Made by a program: the position numbers and the translations under genes. The notes below the pieces were generated by a model. The model was not told the origin of the DNA. It ran no database searches and saw nothing but the letters and a program-made list of their open reading frames with translations. A DNA stretch of 64,000 nucleotides from Pseudomonadota bacterium (GTDB lineage: Bacteria; Pseudomonadota; Alphaproteobacteria; Rhizobiales; Beijerinckiaceae): contig JAEXGT010000105.1 of the NCBI GenBank assembly GCA_023450615.1, positions 1-64,000 on the forward strand. The letters are read 5' to 3'. Below are positions 27,735-36,591 of the stretch, piece by piece; position 1 is the stretch's first letter; every line of letters begins with the position of its first letter.

Positions 27735-28101
27735 CCGCGAAATTCCAATCTAGAAGCCAAACGGACATCGAGAGGCCTCCCTTGAAGAGCGGCTTTGGTG
27801 CGAAATCAGGGCAGGAGAGCCTGTGATCGGTAGCGCTGAGCAGCCTGTCGGGCGCGCTGCGAACCGGTGACCTCGCAGCCTTGAAGGGCTGCTTCTCAAG
27901 ACGATGCCGCACTTCGCGCAGGCGCTCTTGAAGAGGGAGCGCGCGTCTGAAGCGCCGGAATGCCTTACAACAGGGCACCCGTTATTACAACACCGAACCG
28001 ATTGCTCGGGAGATCAAACCTAAGCCGCTAAGCTGTTGAACGGCTTAGGTTGTTCTGGCCTGCTGTGCGCCTGCGGCAAGTGGCGCCCGATGGGTTCGGC
28101 T
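27735..28101. other. 367-base intergenic region between rimO and the DHDPS-family gene
   Basis: No convincing gene on either strand. It holds a CTTGAAG heptamer three times (near 27782, 27880, 27929), a small GCAGCC/GGCTGC hairpin at 27875-27892, and the larger inverted repeat listed separately at its right end. The rimO promoter must lie here. Confidence 0.5.
28017..28051 (-). terminator. Inverted repeat, probable terminator of the sugar-acid dehydratase operon
   Basis: AACCTAAGCCG (28017-28027) and CGGCTTAGGTT (28041-28051) pair perfectly over 11 bases around a 13-base loop. On the minus strand a short TTTGATCT stretch follows, so this could end the minus-strand transcript from the two genes to the right. 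The T run is weak. Confidence 0.5.
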
Positions 28102-29040
28102 CTATCGTCCCCAGCGCAGAACCATCGGATCAAGACGCCGGGCGATCTCGATGAGTCCTTTCCGGGTTTCCGGATGCAGGGGCTGGAGCGGATGGCGGAC
28201 GGCCTCGGACTTGATCACGCCGCCCTCCTTCATGAGCGCCTTGGCGGCGGAAAGGCCGCATTGCCGGTTCTCATAATTAATGAGGGGCAGCCAGCGCTCA
28301 TAGGCGGCAGCGGCTTCCTCGCGATTTCCTGCGAAATAAGGATCGATGATCTTGCGGATGCCGTCCGGATAGGCGCCGCCCGTCATGGCGCCCGTTGCTC
28401 CCGCATCGAGATCGGCCATGAGAGTGATCGCCTCCTCGCCATCCCATGGGCCTTCGATGGCGTCCCCACCGAGCGCGATGATCTCGCGCAGCTTGTTGGC
28501 CGTTCCCGCCACCTCGATCTTGAAATAGGAGACGTTGGCGATTTCCTTGGCCATCCGCGCCAGGAAGGACGGCGACAGACTGGTGCCCGCCATCGGCGCG
28601 TCCTGGATCATGATCGGGATGGTGATGGCATCCGATACCCTGCGGAAGAACTCGTAAATGCCGGGCTCGGACACACGCAGTGTCGCGCCGAAGAAGGGCG
28701 GCATGATCATCACCATGGCGGCGCCCGCTGCTTCAGCCCGACTGGAGCGGTCGGCGCAGATCTCGGTCGAGAAATGGCTCGTGGTGACGATCACCGGAAC
28801 GCGTCCGGCCACGTGGTCGAGCACGGTATGCATCACCGCATCGCGCTCGGCATCGGTGAGCAGGAACTGCTCTGAGAAGTTGGCGAGGATGCAGAGGCCA
28901 TCCGAGCCCGCTTCGATCATGAAGTCGATGGCGCGCTTCTGTCCTTCTAAATCGAGTTGGCCGTTATCGCTGAAGATGGTTGGTGCGACCGGATAAACGC
29001 CGCGATAGGGGCGGACCGAGGACCTGCCGAACGAAGACAT
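28102..29040 (-). CDS. DHDPS/KDPG-family lyase, likely 2-keto-3-deoxy-sugar-acid dehydratase
   Basis: 312-residue TIM-barrel protein of the dihydrodipicolinate synthase superfamily. The Schiff-base Lys is Lys174 (S-Y-F-K-I-E). Two canonical DHDPS motifs are changed: the G-T-T-G-E position reads A-N-F-S-E-Q (53-58), and the Y-N-x-P tyrosine motif reads Q-D-A-P (146-149). It is therefore not DapA. Next to an IlvD/Edd dehydratase, two sugar importers and a ketoglutarate-semialdehyde-dehydrogenase-like gene, the best reading is L-2-keto-3-deoxyarabonate dehydratase (AraD-like), giving 2-oxoglutarate semialdehyde. An aldolase on a related 2-keto-3-deoxy acid is the alternative. It is cotranscribed downstream of the IlvD-like gene (36-base gap). 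Confidence 0.8.
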   Translation of the reverse strand: MSSFGRSSVRPYRGVYPVAPTIFSDNGQLDLEGQKRAIDFMIEAGSDGLCILANFSEQFLLTDAERDAVMHTVLDHVAGRVPVIVTTSHFSTEICADRSSRAEAAGAAMVMIMPPFFGATLRVSEPGIYEFFRRVSDAITIPIMIQDAPMAGTSLSPSFLARMAKEIANVSYFKIEVAGTANKLREIIALGGDAIEGPWDGEEAITLMADLDAGATGAMTGGAYPDGIRKIIDPYFAGNREEAAAAYERWLPLINYENRQCGLSAAKALMKEGGVIKSEAVRHPLQPLHPETRKGLIEIARRLDPMVLRWGR

Positions 29041-29076
29041 ATTCTCTCCCTATAGTCTTTTTGCTTGAACGTGGTG

Positions 29077-30813
29077 TCAATGGTTGTCGCGGGCGACGGG
29101 CGAGCCGGATTTTCCGACGAGAAAATCGAGATCCGCACCTTTATCGGCCTGCATGACATGATCGATATACATTTTCAGATAGCCACGGGTGGCGTGCGGC
29201 TGCGGCGGCGTCCAGGCCGAACGGCGGCGTTCCAGTTCCTCGGCCTCCACATGGAGATGCAGGCTGCGGGCAGCCACGTCGAGGGTGATGAGATCCCCGT
29301 TTTGCACGAAGGCCAGCGGACCGCCCGCGGTGGCCTCGGGAGCCACATGCAGGACGACGGTTCCGTAAGCCGTGCCGGACATGCGCGCATCCGAAATGCG
29401 GATCATGTCGCGCACGCCTTTCCTCAGGAGCTTCTGAGGCAGGGGCATGTTGCCCACCTCGGCCATGCCGGGGTAGCCCTTTGGGCCGCAATTCTTCAGC
29501 ACCATGATGCATGTCTCGTCGATGTCGAGCGTGTCATCGTCGATGCGGTGATGCAGTTCCTCGATGGATTCGAACACCACGGCGCGTCCTGTATGTTTCA
29601 TCAGCTCCGGGGACGCGGCCGAAGGCTTGATGACCGCACCGTTGGGCGCAAGGTTGCCCCGCAGGATCGCGATGCCTGCTTCCGGCTTGAAGGGCTCCTC
29701 GAAGGTCGTGATGACCTCGCGGTTCCAGCAGGGCGCGTCCTTCACGTTTTCCCAGATCGGCTTGCCGTTCACGGTGGGAGCATCCTTGTGCAGCAGGCCG
29801 CGCTCGCCCAACGCACGCAGGACGACCGGCAGGCCGCCCGCGTAATAGAAATCTTCCATCAGGAAGCGGCCGGATGGCATGAGATCGACGAGGCAATGGA
29901 CGTCGCGGCCGAGGCGGTCGAAATCGTCCAGTGTCAGCTCGATCCCGGCCCGTCCCGCGATGGCGAGCAGATGAACGACGGCGTTGGTCGAGCCGCCGAT
30001 GGCCGCAAGCGTGCGGATGGCGTTCTCGAATGCCTGGCGCGTCAGGACCTTCGAGAGCGTAAGATCCTCGTTGACCATCTCGACGATGCGACGGCCTGCC
30101 ATGCGGGCAAGGTGATTGCGGCGCGCGTCCGCTGCCGGAATGGCGGCGTTCTCCGGCAACCCGACGCCCAGCGCTTCGACCATCGAAGCCATCGTCGAGC
30201 CCGTGCCCATGGTCATGCAATGACCGGCCGAACGGTTCATCGCACCTTCGGCCTCGTGGAACTCCTGCAGAGTCACTTCCCCGGCGCGCAACTGCTCGCT
30301 CATGGAAATGATGTTCGTGCCCGAACCGATGATCTTGCCCCGATAGACGCCCCGCAGCTGCGGGCCGCCCGAGACGCCGATCGTGGGAAGGTCGGCGGAG
30401 GCTGCGCCCATCAACAGGGCAGGGGTGGTCTTGTCGCAGCCCATGAGCAGGACGACACCGTCGAGCGGATGGGCGCGGATGGCCTCCTCCACATCCATGG
30501 CTGCCAGGTTGCGGAAGAGCATGGCGGTCGGGCGCATGGTGACCTCGCCGAGCGAGGATACGGGAAACTCCAGCGGGAATCCGCCCGCATCGAGCACACC
30601 GTACTTCACATGTTCAGCGATGGTCCTGAAATGGGCGTTGCAGGGCGTAAGCTCTGACCAGGTGTTGCAGATCCCGATGACCGGACGCCCCTCGAACTGG
30701 TCCTGAGGGAAGCCGCTGTTCTTGAGGAAGGAGCGGTAATAAAAGCCCATCTTGTCCTGCCGGCCGAACCAGGCCTGGCTTCGCAATTGGCGTTTCTTAG
30801 TGTCTTCGCTCAT
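29077..30813 (-). CDS. IlvD/Edd-family sugar-acid dehydratase (arabonate/xylonate dehydratase-like)
   Basis: 578-residue Fe-S dehydratase. The Cys-containing motifs of the family are visible: G-I-C-N-T-W-S-E near residue 48, M-G-C-D-K-T-T-P-A near 119 and G-H-C-M-T-M-G-T-G-S-T near 192. A C-terminal M-S-G-T-A-Y-G-T motif replaces the M-S-G-A-T/S form of biosynthetic IlvD. Length and neighbours point to dehydration of an aldonate (L-arabonate, D-xylonate or D-galactonate) to its 2-keto-3-deoxy acid. It is first in its operon and divergent from the YtfQ-like binding protein; the 159-base spacer holds a candidate operator. Confidence 0.88.
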   Translation of the reverse strand: MSEDTKKRQLRSQAWFGRQDKMGFYYRSFLKNSGFPQDQFEGRPVIGICNTWSELTPCNAHFRTIAEHVKYGVLDAGGFPLEFPVSSLGEVTMRPTAMLFRNLAAMDVEEAIRAHPLDGVVLLMGCDKTTPALLMGAASADLPTIGVSGGPQLRGVYRGKIIGSGTNIISMSEQLRAGEVTLQEFHEAEGAMNRSAGHCMTMGTGSTMASMVEALGVGLPENAAIPAADARRNHLARMAGRRIVEMVNEDLTLSKVLTRQAFENAIRTLAAIGGSTNAVVHLLAIAGRAGIELTLDDFDRLGRDVHCLVDLMPSGRFLMEDFYYAGGLPVVLRALGERGLLHKDAPTVNGKPIWENVKDAPCWNREVITTFEEPFKPEAGIAILRGNLAPNGAVIKPSAASPELMKHTGRAVVFESIEELHHRIDDDTLDIDETCIMVLKNCGPKGYPGMAEVGNMPLPQKLLRKGVRDMIRISDARMSGTAYGTVVLHVAPEATAGGPLAFVQNGDLITLDVAARSLHLHVEAEELERRRSAWTPPQPHATRGYLKMYIDHVMQADKGADLDFLVGKSGSPVARDNH

Positions 30814-30901
30814 CTTTTTGTCGCCCTAAAAAATCTGCGGCAGCGCTCAGAGAAAATCGGCAGCTACGACTAACGTCGGATGGTTGTCATTCTTCGTGCA
30901 T

Positions 30902-30913
30902 ATAATATGATAA
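30902..30913. promoter_or_regulatory. Candidate GntR operator in the dehydratase / ytfQ divergent promoter region
   Basis: ATAATATGATAA lies in an AT-rich patch that includes the palindrome CATATAATATG (30899-30909). It matches the sequence upstream of chvE at 9 of 12 positions (shared form ATA-R-TAT-K-ATA-R). The regulator gene nearby is GntR/FCD, a group that often binds short AT-rich palindromes. Inference only. Confidence 0.35.
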
Positions 30914-30972
30914 ATAGGTGGCTGTTAAGGCTGCTAAAGTCTAAAATCAACGAAAGCAGTGGGAGAAAACGC

Positions 30973-31935
30973 ATGAAGGCTCGTCATCTTCTGACGACAA
31001 TCGGTATGGCTGCACTGATGCTGTCGTCTGGCGCGGCTTACGCCCAAAGCAAAATGACCGTGGGCTTTTCGCAGGTCGGATCGGAATCCGGTTGGCGCGC
31101 CGCGGAGACCAAAGTTTCCAAGATCGAAGCCGACAAGCGCGGCATCGATCTGAAGATCTCGGATGCCCAGCAGAAGCAGGAAAACCAGATCCGCGCCGTC
31201 CGCTCGTTCATCGCGCAGGGCGTCGATGCCATTCTCCTCGCTCCGGTCGTCGCGACGGGGTGGGACGCGGTGCTGAAGGAGGCCAAGGAGGCGAAGATTC
31301 CGGTGGTCCTGCTCGACCGTTCCATCGAGACGAAGGACGACTCTCTCTATCTCACTGCGGTGACCTCCGACACGGTCTATGAGGGCAAGGTGGCCGGTGA
31401 GTGGCTCGCCAAGGAAACCGGCGGCAAGTGCAATGTGGTCGAGTTGCAGGGCACTGTCGGATCGAGCCCGGCGATCAACCGCAAGAAGGGCTTCGACGAG
31501 GTCGTGGCCGCCAATCCGGGCATGAAGATCATCCGTACCCAATCAGGCGACTTCACCCGCACCAAGGGCAAGGAAGTGATGGAGAGCTTCATCAAGGCCG
31601 AGGGCGGCGGCAAGAATATCTGCGCGGTCTACGCCCATAACGACGACATGGCTATCGGGGCCATCCAGGCTATCAAGGAAGCGGGACTGAAGCCGGGCAA
31701 GGACATCAAGATCGTGTCCATCGATGCCGTGCCGGATATCTTCAAGGCCATGGCCGACGGTGAAGCCAACGTGACAGTCGAACTGACGCCCAACATGGCA
31801 GGCCCCGCCCTCGATGCGCTCGTGGCCTACAAGAAGGACGGCACCGCACCGAAGAAGTGGATCCAGACCGAGTCCAAGGTCTTCACGCCAGAGACGGCTT
31901 CGGCAGAGTACGAGAAGCGCAAGGAACTCTACTGA
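30973..31935 (+). CDS. Sugar ABC transporter substrate-binding protein, YtfQ-like
   Basis: Periplasmic binding protein (Peripla_BP_4 family) of 320 residues. The signal peptide ends A-A-Y-A-Q-S (~25). The mature start K-M-T-V-G-F-S-Q-V-G-S-E-S-G-W-R is typical of YtfQ, the galactofuranose-binding protein of E. coli, and D-A-Q-Q-K-Q-E-N-Q and V-S-I-D-A are further family marks. ATG 30973 is set by GGGAG and by the signal peptide. In this genomic setting L-arabinose or a related furanose/pyranose is as likely as galactofuranose. First gene of ytfQRT-yjfF-gntR. Confidence 0.88.
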   Translation: MKARHLLTTIGMAALMLSSGAAYAQSKMTVGFSQVGSESGWRAAETKVSKIEADKRGIDLKISDAQQKQENQIRAVRSFIAQGVDAILLAPVVATGWDAVLKEAKEAKIPVVLLDRSIETKDDSLYLTAVTSDTVYEGKVAGEWLAKETGGKCNVVELQGTVGSSPAINRKKGFDEVVAANPGMKIIRTQSGDFTRTKGKEVMESFIKAEGGGKNICAVYAHNDDMAIGAIQAIKEAGLKPGKDIKIVSIDAVPDIFKAMADGEANVTVELTPNMAGPALDALVAYKKDGTAPKKWIQTESKVFTPETASAEYEKRKELY

Positions 31936-31951
31936 TCGCTTCAACCCAATG

Positions 31952-31978
31952 GCGGCAGGCGAAAAGCTCGCCTGCCGC
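31952..31978 (+). terminator. Intercistronic hairpin after the ytfQ-like gene
   Basis: GCGGCAGGCGA (31952-31962) pairs perfectly with TCGCCTGCCGC (31968-31978) around a 5-base loop, without a real T run. It sits 17 bases after the binding-protein stop and before the ATPase gene, so it more likely protects the upstream mRNA end or attenuates than fully terminates. Confidence 0.65.
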
Positions 31979-32026
31979 TTCTCGTGTTCCGCCCCTGGCG
32001 GATCATCATGGAATGGGGAGAGGCTG

Positions 32027-33538
32027 ATGCCGCTGTTGGACGAGCGTTCCGATCTGCTCGAGATCAAGGAGCTCACAAAGGGATTTCCGGGCGTTCAGGC
32101 GCTGGATCATGTGGATTTCACCCTCTATGCGGGCGAGATTCATGGCCTCCTGGGCGAGAACGGCGCCGGCAAGTCCACGCTGATCAAGGTGCTGACAGGC
32201 GTGTTCCGGCGCGATGGCGGGACCATTCGCCTCGATGGCCTGGATATCGAGGCGCGCGATCCGGCGGATGCTCTCTCGCTGGGGATCGGCACCGTCTATC
32301 AGGAAGTCAATCTCCTTCCCAATCTCTCTGTCGCCGAAAATCTTTTCATCGGTCGCCAACCCCATCGCTTCGGTCTCGTGCGCACCGGCGAGATGCGCCG
32401 CCGCTCGGCGGAAATCCTTTCGGCCTACGGCCTCGACATCAATGTCGCCGATCCTCTGGGCAGCTTCTCGGTGGCGGTTCAGCAGATCGTGGCTATCGCC
32501 CGGGCCGTCGATCTCTCGGCCAAGGTGCTGATCCTCGACGAGCCGACGGCCAGCCTCGACGCGCAGGAGGTGGAGACGCTTTTCCGCATCCTGAAGGACT
32601 TGAAGACGCGTGGCATCGGCATCGTCTTCGTCACGCATTTTCTGGATCAGGTCTACGCCATTTGCGACCGGATCACGGTTCTGCGCAATGGGCGGCTGGT
32701 CGGATCCCGCCCGACATCCTCGCTGTCGCGCATCGAGCTGGTCTCGATGATGCTCGGGCGCGAATTGGCCGCGGAGGCCCTCCATCGCAATCAACGCCCA
32801 ACCGTTACCGGAGAGCCTCTCGTCGCGTTCAAAGGATACGGCAAGCGCCGCCTCATGGAACCTTTCGATCTGGAGGTCCGTCCCGGCGAGGTCGTGGGAC
32901 TTGCGGGACTTCTCGGCTCGGGCCGCACGGAAACGGCCAAGCTGGTCTTCGGGATCGAACGCGCGGACAGCGGCGATGCTTTCGTCGACGGCAAGCCGGT
33001 CCGCATCGCGTCGCCCCGGGACGCGTCGCGCTTGCGTTTCGGCTTCACGCCCGAGGACCGCAAGACGGAAGGCATCGTCGCGGAGCTGTCCATCCGCGAA
33101 AACATCATCCTTGCGCTACAGGCGCAGCGGGGATGGCTGCACCCGATCCCCCGGCGCAAGCAGGATGAGATCGCCAACCGCTTCATCAAGCTCCTCGATA
33201 TCCGCACTCCCGATGCGGAAAAGCCTATCGGGCTTCTCTCGGGCGGCAATCAGCAGAAAGCGCTTTTGGCGCGCTGGCTCGCGACGGAGCCACGGTTCCT
33301 CATTCTCGACGAGCCGACGCGGGGCATCGATGTGGGCGCGCATGCGGAGATCATCCGCCTGATCGAACGCCTGTGCGAGGACGGCCTCGCGCTGCTCGTC
33401 ATCTCCTCGGAACTCGAGGAAATCGCCTCCTACAGCGACCGGGTCGTGGTTCTGCGAGACCGGAAGCATGTGCGGGAATTGACCGGACCTGAAGTCAATG
33501 CGGATACCATCATGACGACAATCGCGAGCCATCAATGA
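32027..33538 (+). CDS. Sugar ABC transporter ATP-binding protein, YtfR-like
   Basis: 503-residue ATPase with two ABC domains. The first holds G-E-N-G-A-G-K-S-T (~45) and L-I-L-D-E-P-T-A-S-L. The second has the degenerate P-loop (L-L-G-S-G-R-T-E) but intact L-S-G-G-N-Q-Q-K and L-I-L-D-E-P-T-R-G-I-D. A GGGGAGAGG run seven bases upstream of ATG 32027 fixes the start; the long in-frame extension to the left overlaps ytfQ and is not coding. Energises the adjacent two permeases. ATGA overlap with the next gene. Confidence 0.92.
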   Translation: MPLLDERSDLLEIKELTKGFPGVQALDHVDFTLYAGEIHGLLGENGAGKSTLIKVLTGVFRRDGGTIRLDGLDIEARDPADALSLGIGTVYQEVNLLPNLSVAENLFIGRQPHRFGLVRTGEMRRRSAEILSAYGLDINVADPLGSFSVAVQQIVAIARAVDLSAKVLILDEPTASLDAQEVETLFRILKDLKTRGIGIVFVTHFLDQVYAICDRITVLRNGRLVGSRPTSSLSRIELVSMMLGRELAAEALHRNQRPTVTGEPLVAFKGYGKRRLMEPFDLEVRPGEVVGLAGLLGSGRTETAKLVFGIERADSGDAFVDGKPVRIASPRDASRLRFGFTPEDRKTEGIVAELSIRENIILALQAQRGWLHPIPRRKQDEIANRFIKLLDIRTPDAEKPIGLLSGGNQQKALLARWLATEPRFLILDEPTRGIDVGAHAEIIRLIERLCEDGLALLVISSELEEIASYSDRVVVLRDRKHVRELTGPEVNADTIMTTIASHQ

Positions 33539-34542
33539 GCAGCGCAGTGCAGGTCGGTTCGTCCCGAATATTGCCGAAAGGATTGCCGCAGGTTGCGGCG
33601 CTCCTGGTCGTTCTCCTCGTCAACTGGCTGGTGTTCCGCGACTTCTTCGCCATACGCCTTCAGGACGGGCGTCTCTTCGGCAGCCTGATCGACGTGCTCA
33701 ACCGTGGCGCTCCGGTCGCGATCCTCGCGCTTGGCATGACCCTTGTCATCGCCACGCGCGGCATCGATCTTTCCGTCGGCGCCGTGATGGCTATCGCCGG
33801 AGCCATGGCCGCCAGCATGACGGCCCAGGGCTATCCGCTCCCGGTCGCTCTGGGCGCGGCTGCGGGGATCGGTCTCGTCTGCGGCTTGTGGAACGGCATT
33901 CTCGTCGCGATTCTGGAAATCCAGCCTTTCGTCGCCACGCTTATTCTCATGGTGGCGGGACGCGGCTTCGCGCAGCTCATCACGGAAGGTCAGATCATCA
34001 CCTTCGTCAGCGAAGGCTTTGCCGCCATCGGCAGCGGCTCGTTCCTGATGCTGCCCATGCCGGTGGTGATCGCCATCGTGATGCTGGTCATCACACATCT
34101 TGTGGTGCGCTACACGGCATTGGGATTGTTCATCGAAGCGATCGGCGCGAACGTGCGGTCGAGCGCCTATGCGGGCATCGGCACGAAGGTCGTCACCATT
34201 ACCGTCTACATGTGGTGCAGTCTGTGCGCCGCCATCGCGGGCCTGATCGTCACGGCTGATATCCGTGGCGCCGACGCCAACAATGCAGGCCTCTGGCTCG
34301 AGCTCGACGCCATCCTGGCGGTGGTCATCGGCGGCACGTCGCTGTTCGGTGGCCGCTTCAGCCTTGGCCTCTCCGTCGTGGGGGCGCTCATCATTCAGGC
34401 GATGAATACCGGCATCCTGCTCAGCGGCTATCCGCCCGAGTACAACCTGATCGTGAAGGCCATCGTCGTGCTGGCCGTGCTTCTGGCGCAGTCGCCCATC
34501 CTGTCTGGGCTCGGCGTTGTGTGGAAGAGGAGCAAGACCTGA
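33535..34542 (+). CDS. Sugar ABC transporter permease, YtfT-like
   Basis: 335-residue BPD_transp_2 (RbsC-like) permease with about ten membrane segments. It contains the family motif L-A-L-G-M-T-L-V-I-A-T-R-G-I-D-L-S-V-G-A-V-M at ~75-95 and the coupling loop A-I-G-A-N-V-R-S-S-A-Y-A-G-I. The R-G-I-D-L-S form with Arg is characteristic of YtfT. It is translationally coupled on both sides (ATGA with ytfR, TGATG with the next permease). Confidence 0.91.
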   Translation: MSSAVQVGSSRILPKGLPQVAALLVVLLVNWLVFRDFFAIRLQDGRLFGSLIDVLNRGAPVAILALGMTLVIATRGIDLSVGAVMAIAGAMAASMTAQGYPLPVALGAAAGIGLVCGLWNGILVAILEIQPFVATLILMVAGRGFAQLITEGQIITFVSEGFAAIGSGSFLMLPMPVVIAIVMLVITHLVVRYTALGLFIEAIGANVRSSAYAGIGTKVVTITVYMWCSLCAAIAGLIVTADIRGADANNAGLWLELDAILAVVIGGTSLFGGRFSLGLSVVGALIIQAMNTGILLSGYPPEYNLIVKAIVVLAVLLAQSPILSGLGVVWKRSKT

Positions 34543-35498
34543 TGCGCCGTCACCTGCCAGTCCTGATCACGCTCGCCGTCTTCATTGCAGGTTATGTGAT
34601 TTGCCTCGCGCAGTTTCCGAGCTTCGCCTCGACGCGTGTCATCGGCAATCTTCTCACGGACAATGCCTTCCTTGGGATCGTCGCGGTGGGAATGACCTTC
34701 GTTATCCTCTCAGGGGGGATCGATCTGTCTGTCGGTTCCGTCATCGCCTTCACCGGCGTCTTTCTCGCCGTGGTTATCGAGCGTTACGGCGTCAATCCCT
34801 ATCTCGCCTTCGCGCTGGTTCTCGGGATCGCGGCCTTGTTCGGGGCCGGCATGGGATTGCTGATCCATGCCTTCCAGATTCCAGCCTTCATCGTGACCCT
34901 TGCAGGCATGTTCCTGGCGCGCGGCATGTGCTTCGTACTCACGACGGATTCCATCCCCATCAATGCGCCGGCCTATGGCCAGATCACGGATATCGCCTTC
35001 ACGCTTCCGGGAGGAGGACGGCTAACCTTCATCGCCATCGCCATGCTCCTGGTCGTCGGAGCCGGTATCGTTCTGGCGCATTTCACGCGCTTCGGCGCCA
35101 ATGTCTATGCCCTCGGCGGCAACAGGACATCGGCGCAGCTCATGGGCGTGCCGGTGGGTAAGACCACCATCAGGATCTACATGCTGTCGAGCTTTCTGGC
35201 GGCTTTGGCCGGAATCGTCTTTTCTTTTTATACCTCCGCAGGTTATTCCCTTGCAGCAACGGGGGTCGAACTGGACACGATTGCAGCTGTCGTCATCGGC
35301 GGCACGCTTCTGACGGGCGGCTCCGGAACGATCATCGGCACGCTGGTCGGCGTGCTCATCCAAGGATTGATCCAGACCTACATCACCTTCGAAGGAACCT
35401 TGAGTTCCTGGTGGACGAAAATCGCGATCGGCGCGCTGCTCTTCGCCTTCATCGTACTGCAGAGGGGGCTGTCGGCGGCATCGGTTCGAACACGATAG
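34542..35498 (+). CDS. Sugar ABC transporter permease, YjfF-like
   Basis: 318-residue second permease of the importer, BPD_transp_2 family. G-M-T-F-V-I-L-S-G-G-I-D-L-S-V-G-S-V and the coupling loop A-L-G-G-N-R-T-S-A-Q-L-M-G-V are clear. The ATG at 34542 overlaps the previous stop and has AGGAG about nine bases upstream; an in-frame GTG at 34521 is less likely. YtfT and YjfF form a heterodimeric pore in the E. coli system. Confidence 0.91.
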   Translation: MRRHLPVLITLAVFIAGYVICLAQFPSFASTRVIGNLLTDNAFLGIVAVGMTFVILSGGIDLSVGSVIAFTGVFLAVVIERYGVNPYLAFALVLGIAALFGAGMGLLIHAFQIPAFIVTLAGMFLARGMCFVLTTDSIPINAPAYGQITDIAFTLPGGGRLTFIAIAMLLVVGAGIVLAHFTRFGANVYALGGNRTSAQLMGVPVGKTTIRIYMLSSFLAALAGIVFSFYTSAGYSLAATGVELDTIAAVVIGGTLLTGGSGTIIGTLVGVLIQGLIQTYITFEGTLSSWWTKIAIGALLFAFIVLQRGLSAASVRTR

Positions 35499-35516
35499 GG
35501 GCTTGAGGACAGCATC

Positions 35517-36290
35517 ATGGTTTTGGCGAACGACTTACCGAAGCCGGCGAGAACGCGGTCAGCCCACGATCTCGTGGCTCATGGCATCGGCCAGAACATC
35601 ATGAGAGGGCGCTTCCCCATCGGGAGCATCCTGCCCGGCGATGCCGAGTTGATGGAGCTGTTCGGCGTTTCCCGCACCGCCCTGCGGGAAGCCTTAAAGA
35701 CCCTTGCCGCAAAGGGTCTCATCGAATCCAAGACCAAGGTCGGCACGAAGGTGCTCGACCGGCATAACTGGAACATGTTCGACGCCGATATCCTCGAATG
35801 GCATCTCGAGATGGGCGTCGATGCGAAATTCCTGGGCTGGCTTTTCGAGATACGCCAGACCCTGGAGCCCTTCGCCTGCGCAACCGCGGCTCTGCGCCGG
35901 AGCCCGAAGCAGCTTGAAAACATGAGGACCGCCCTCCAGGCCATGTATGGCTGCGCCACCAACCGGCAGGGCTTTACCAAGGCGGACCTAGCTTTTCATC
36001 AGGCCATTCTCGAAGCGTCCGGCAATCCCTTCCTTCAGTCCATCGGCTCGGTCATCGGCGCGGCGCTTGCGACATCCTTCACGATCAGCTCTCCGGTTTC
36101 GAGCGACGACCGCTTTGCAGCGGTCATGAAGCAGCACCAGGCTGTGTTCGATGCCGTCGAGCAGCAAAACCCTGCGGCTGCCAGCGAGGCCATGTCGCTC
36201 CTGATCATGCAGGCTGCCGAGCGCATCCGCATCAAGCATGGTGAAAGCGCCCTGACAGCCATCCAGACCCACGCCTTTTCAAGCGAGTGA
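35517..36290 (+). CDS. GntR-family transcriptional regulator with FCD effector domain
   Basis: 257 residues: an N-terminal winged helix (about 15-85; the recognition part reads F-G-V-S-R-T-A-L-R-E-A-L-K-T-L-A-A-K-G-L) and an all-helical FCD domain (about 105-240). The FCD metal or effector residues appear as the D-x-x-F-H of A-D-L-A-F-H-Q-A-I-L and the later M-K-Q-H-Q-A-V-F-D-A. It lies 18 bases downstream of the permease with GAGGA as ribosome site, so it is cotranscribed with the importer it probably controls. The likely effector is the sugar acid or 2-keto-3-deoxy acid of the pathway, and likely targets are the AT-rich sites near 30902 and 36353. Confidence 0.9.
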   Translation: MVLANDLPKPARTRSAHDLVAHGIGQNIMRGRFPIGSILPGDAELMELFGVSRTALREALKTLAAKGLIESKTKVGTKVLDRHNWNMFDADILEWHLEMGVDAKFLGWLFEIRQTLEPFACATAALRRSPKQLENMRTALQAMYGCATNRQGFTKADLAFHQAILEASGNPFLQSIGSVIGAALATSFTISSPVSSDDRFAAVMKQHQAVFDAVEQQNPAAASEAMSLLIMQAAERIRIKHGESALTAIQTHAFSSE

Positions 36291-36591
36291 AAGCCGGAGC
36301 CTCGGCCCTCATAGCCTTCTGAGTGAGCCGCAGGACCCTTTTCCGATCTCAAAATAGTATTATAGTATTATTTGCGATTTAGCGCGTGACTTTCGCGAAG
36401 AGATCGCCTGATATTCGGCACGCAAAGGCTCCTGAAGAAAGGGCTCTCTCAGGACGCCGGCACTTGGACGACAAGCCTCCAGCCGGAGAACTCCAAGCCC
36501 GTCTAGGCCCGCCGTATCGGAACGCTAGATATGAGCTGAAACAGCCATGAAGCACGCGGCTCAAGCTCAGAAACGAAAAGGGAGAACGACC
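36291..36591. other. 301-base gap between the GntR gene and chvE
   Basis: No gene seen. It holds the candidate operator listed at 36353-36369 and should carry the chvE promoter. An in-frame ATG at 36547 could extend ChvE by 15 polar residues but has no ribosome site. Confidence 0.5.
36353..36369. promoter_or_regulatory. Candidate GntR operator upstream of chvE
   Basis: A 17-base near-palindrome, AATAGTATTATAGTATT, symmetrical except for its two G positions and its centre, also readable as a tandem TAGTATTA repeat. It shares ATA-R-TAT-K-ATA-R with 30902-30913. It lies ~220 bases upstream of the chvE start codon. Confidence 0.4.

Noticed and set aside
26433..27785. Plus-strand ORF of 450 codons opposite rimO
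   Set aside because: A shadow of the RimO coding sequence; no domain recognisable.
27775..27940. Three CTTGAAG heptamers as a repeat array
   Set aside because: The copies are short, unevenly spaced and embedded in different contexts; more likely chance than a repeat family or CRISPR-like array.
29065..30657. Plus-strand ORF of 530 codons opposite the IlvD/Edd dehydratase
   Set aside because: Same reason: the minus-strand gene has clear family motifs, the plus-strand product has none and is His/Arg/Gly-rich.
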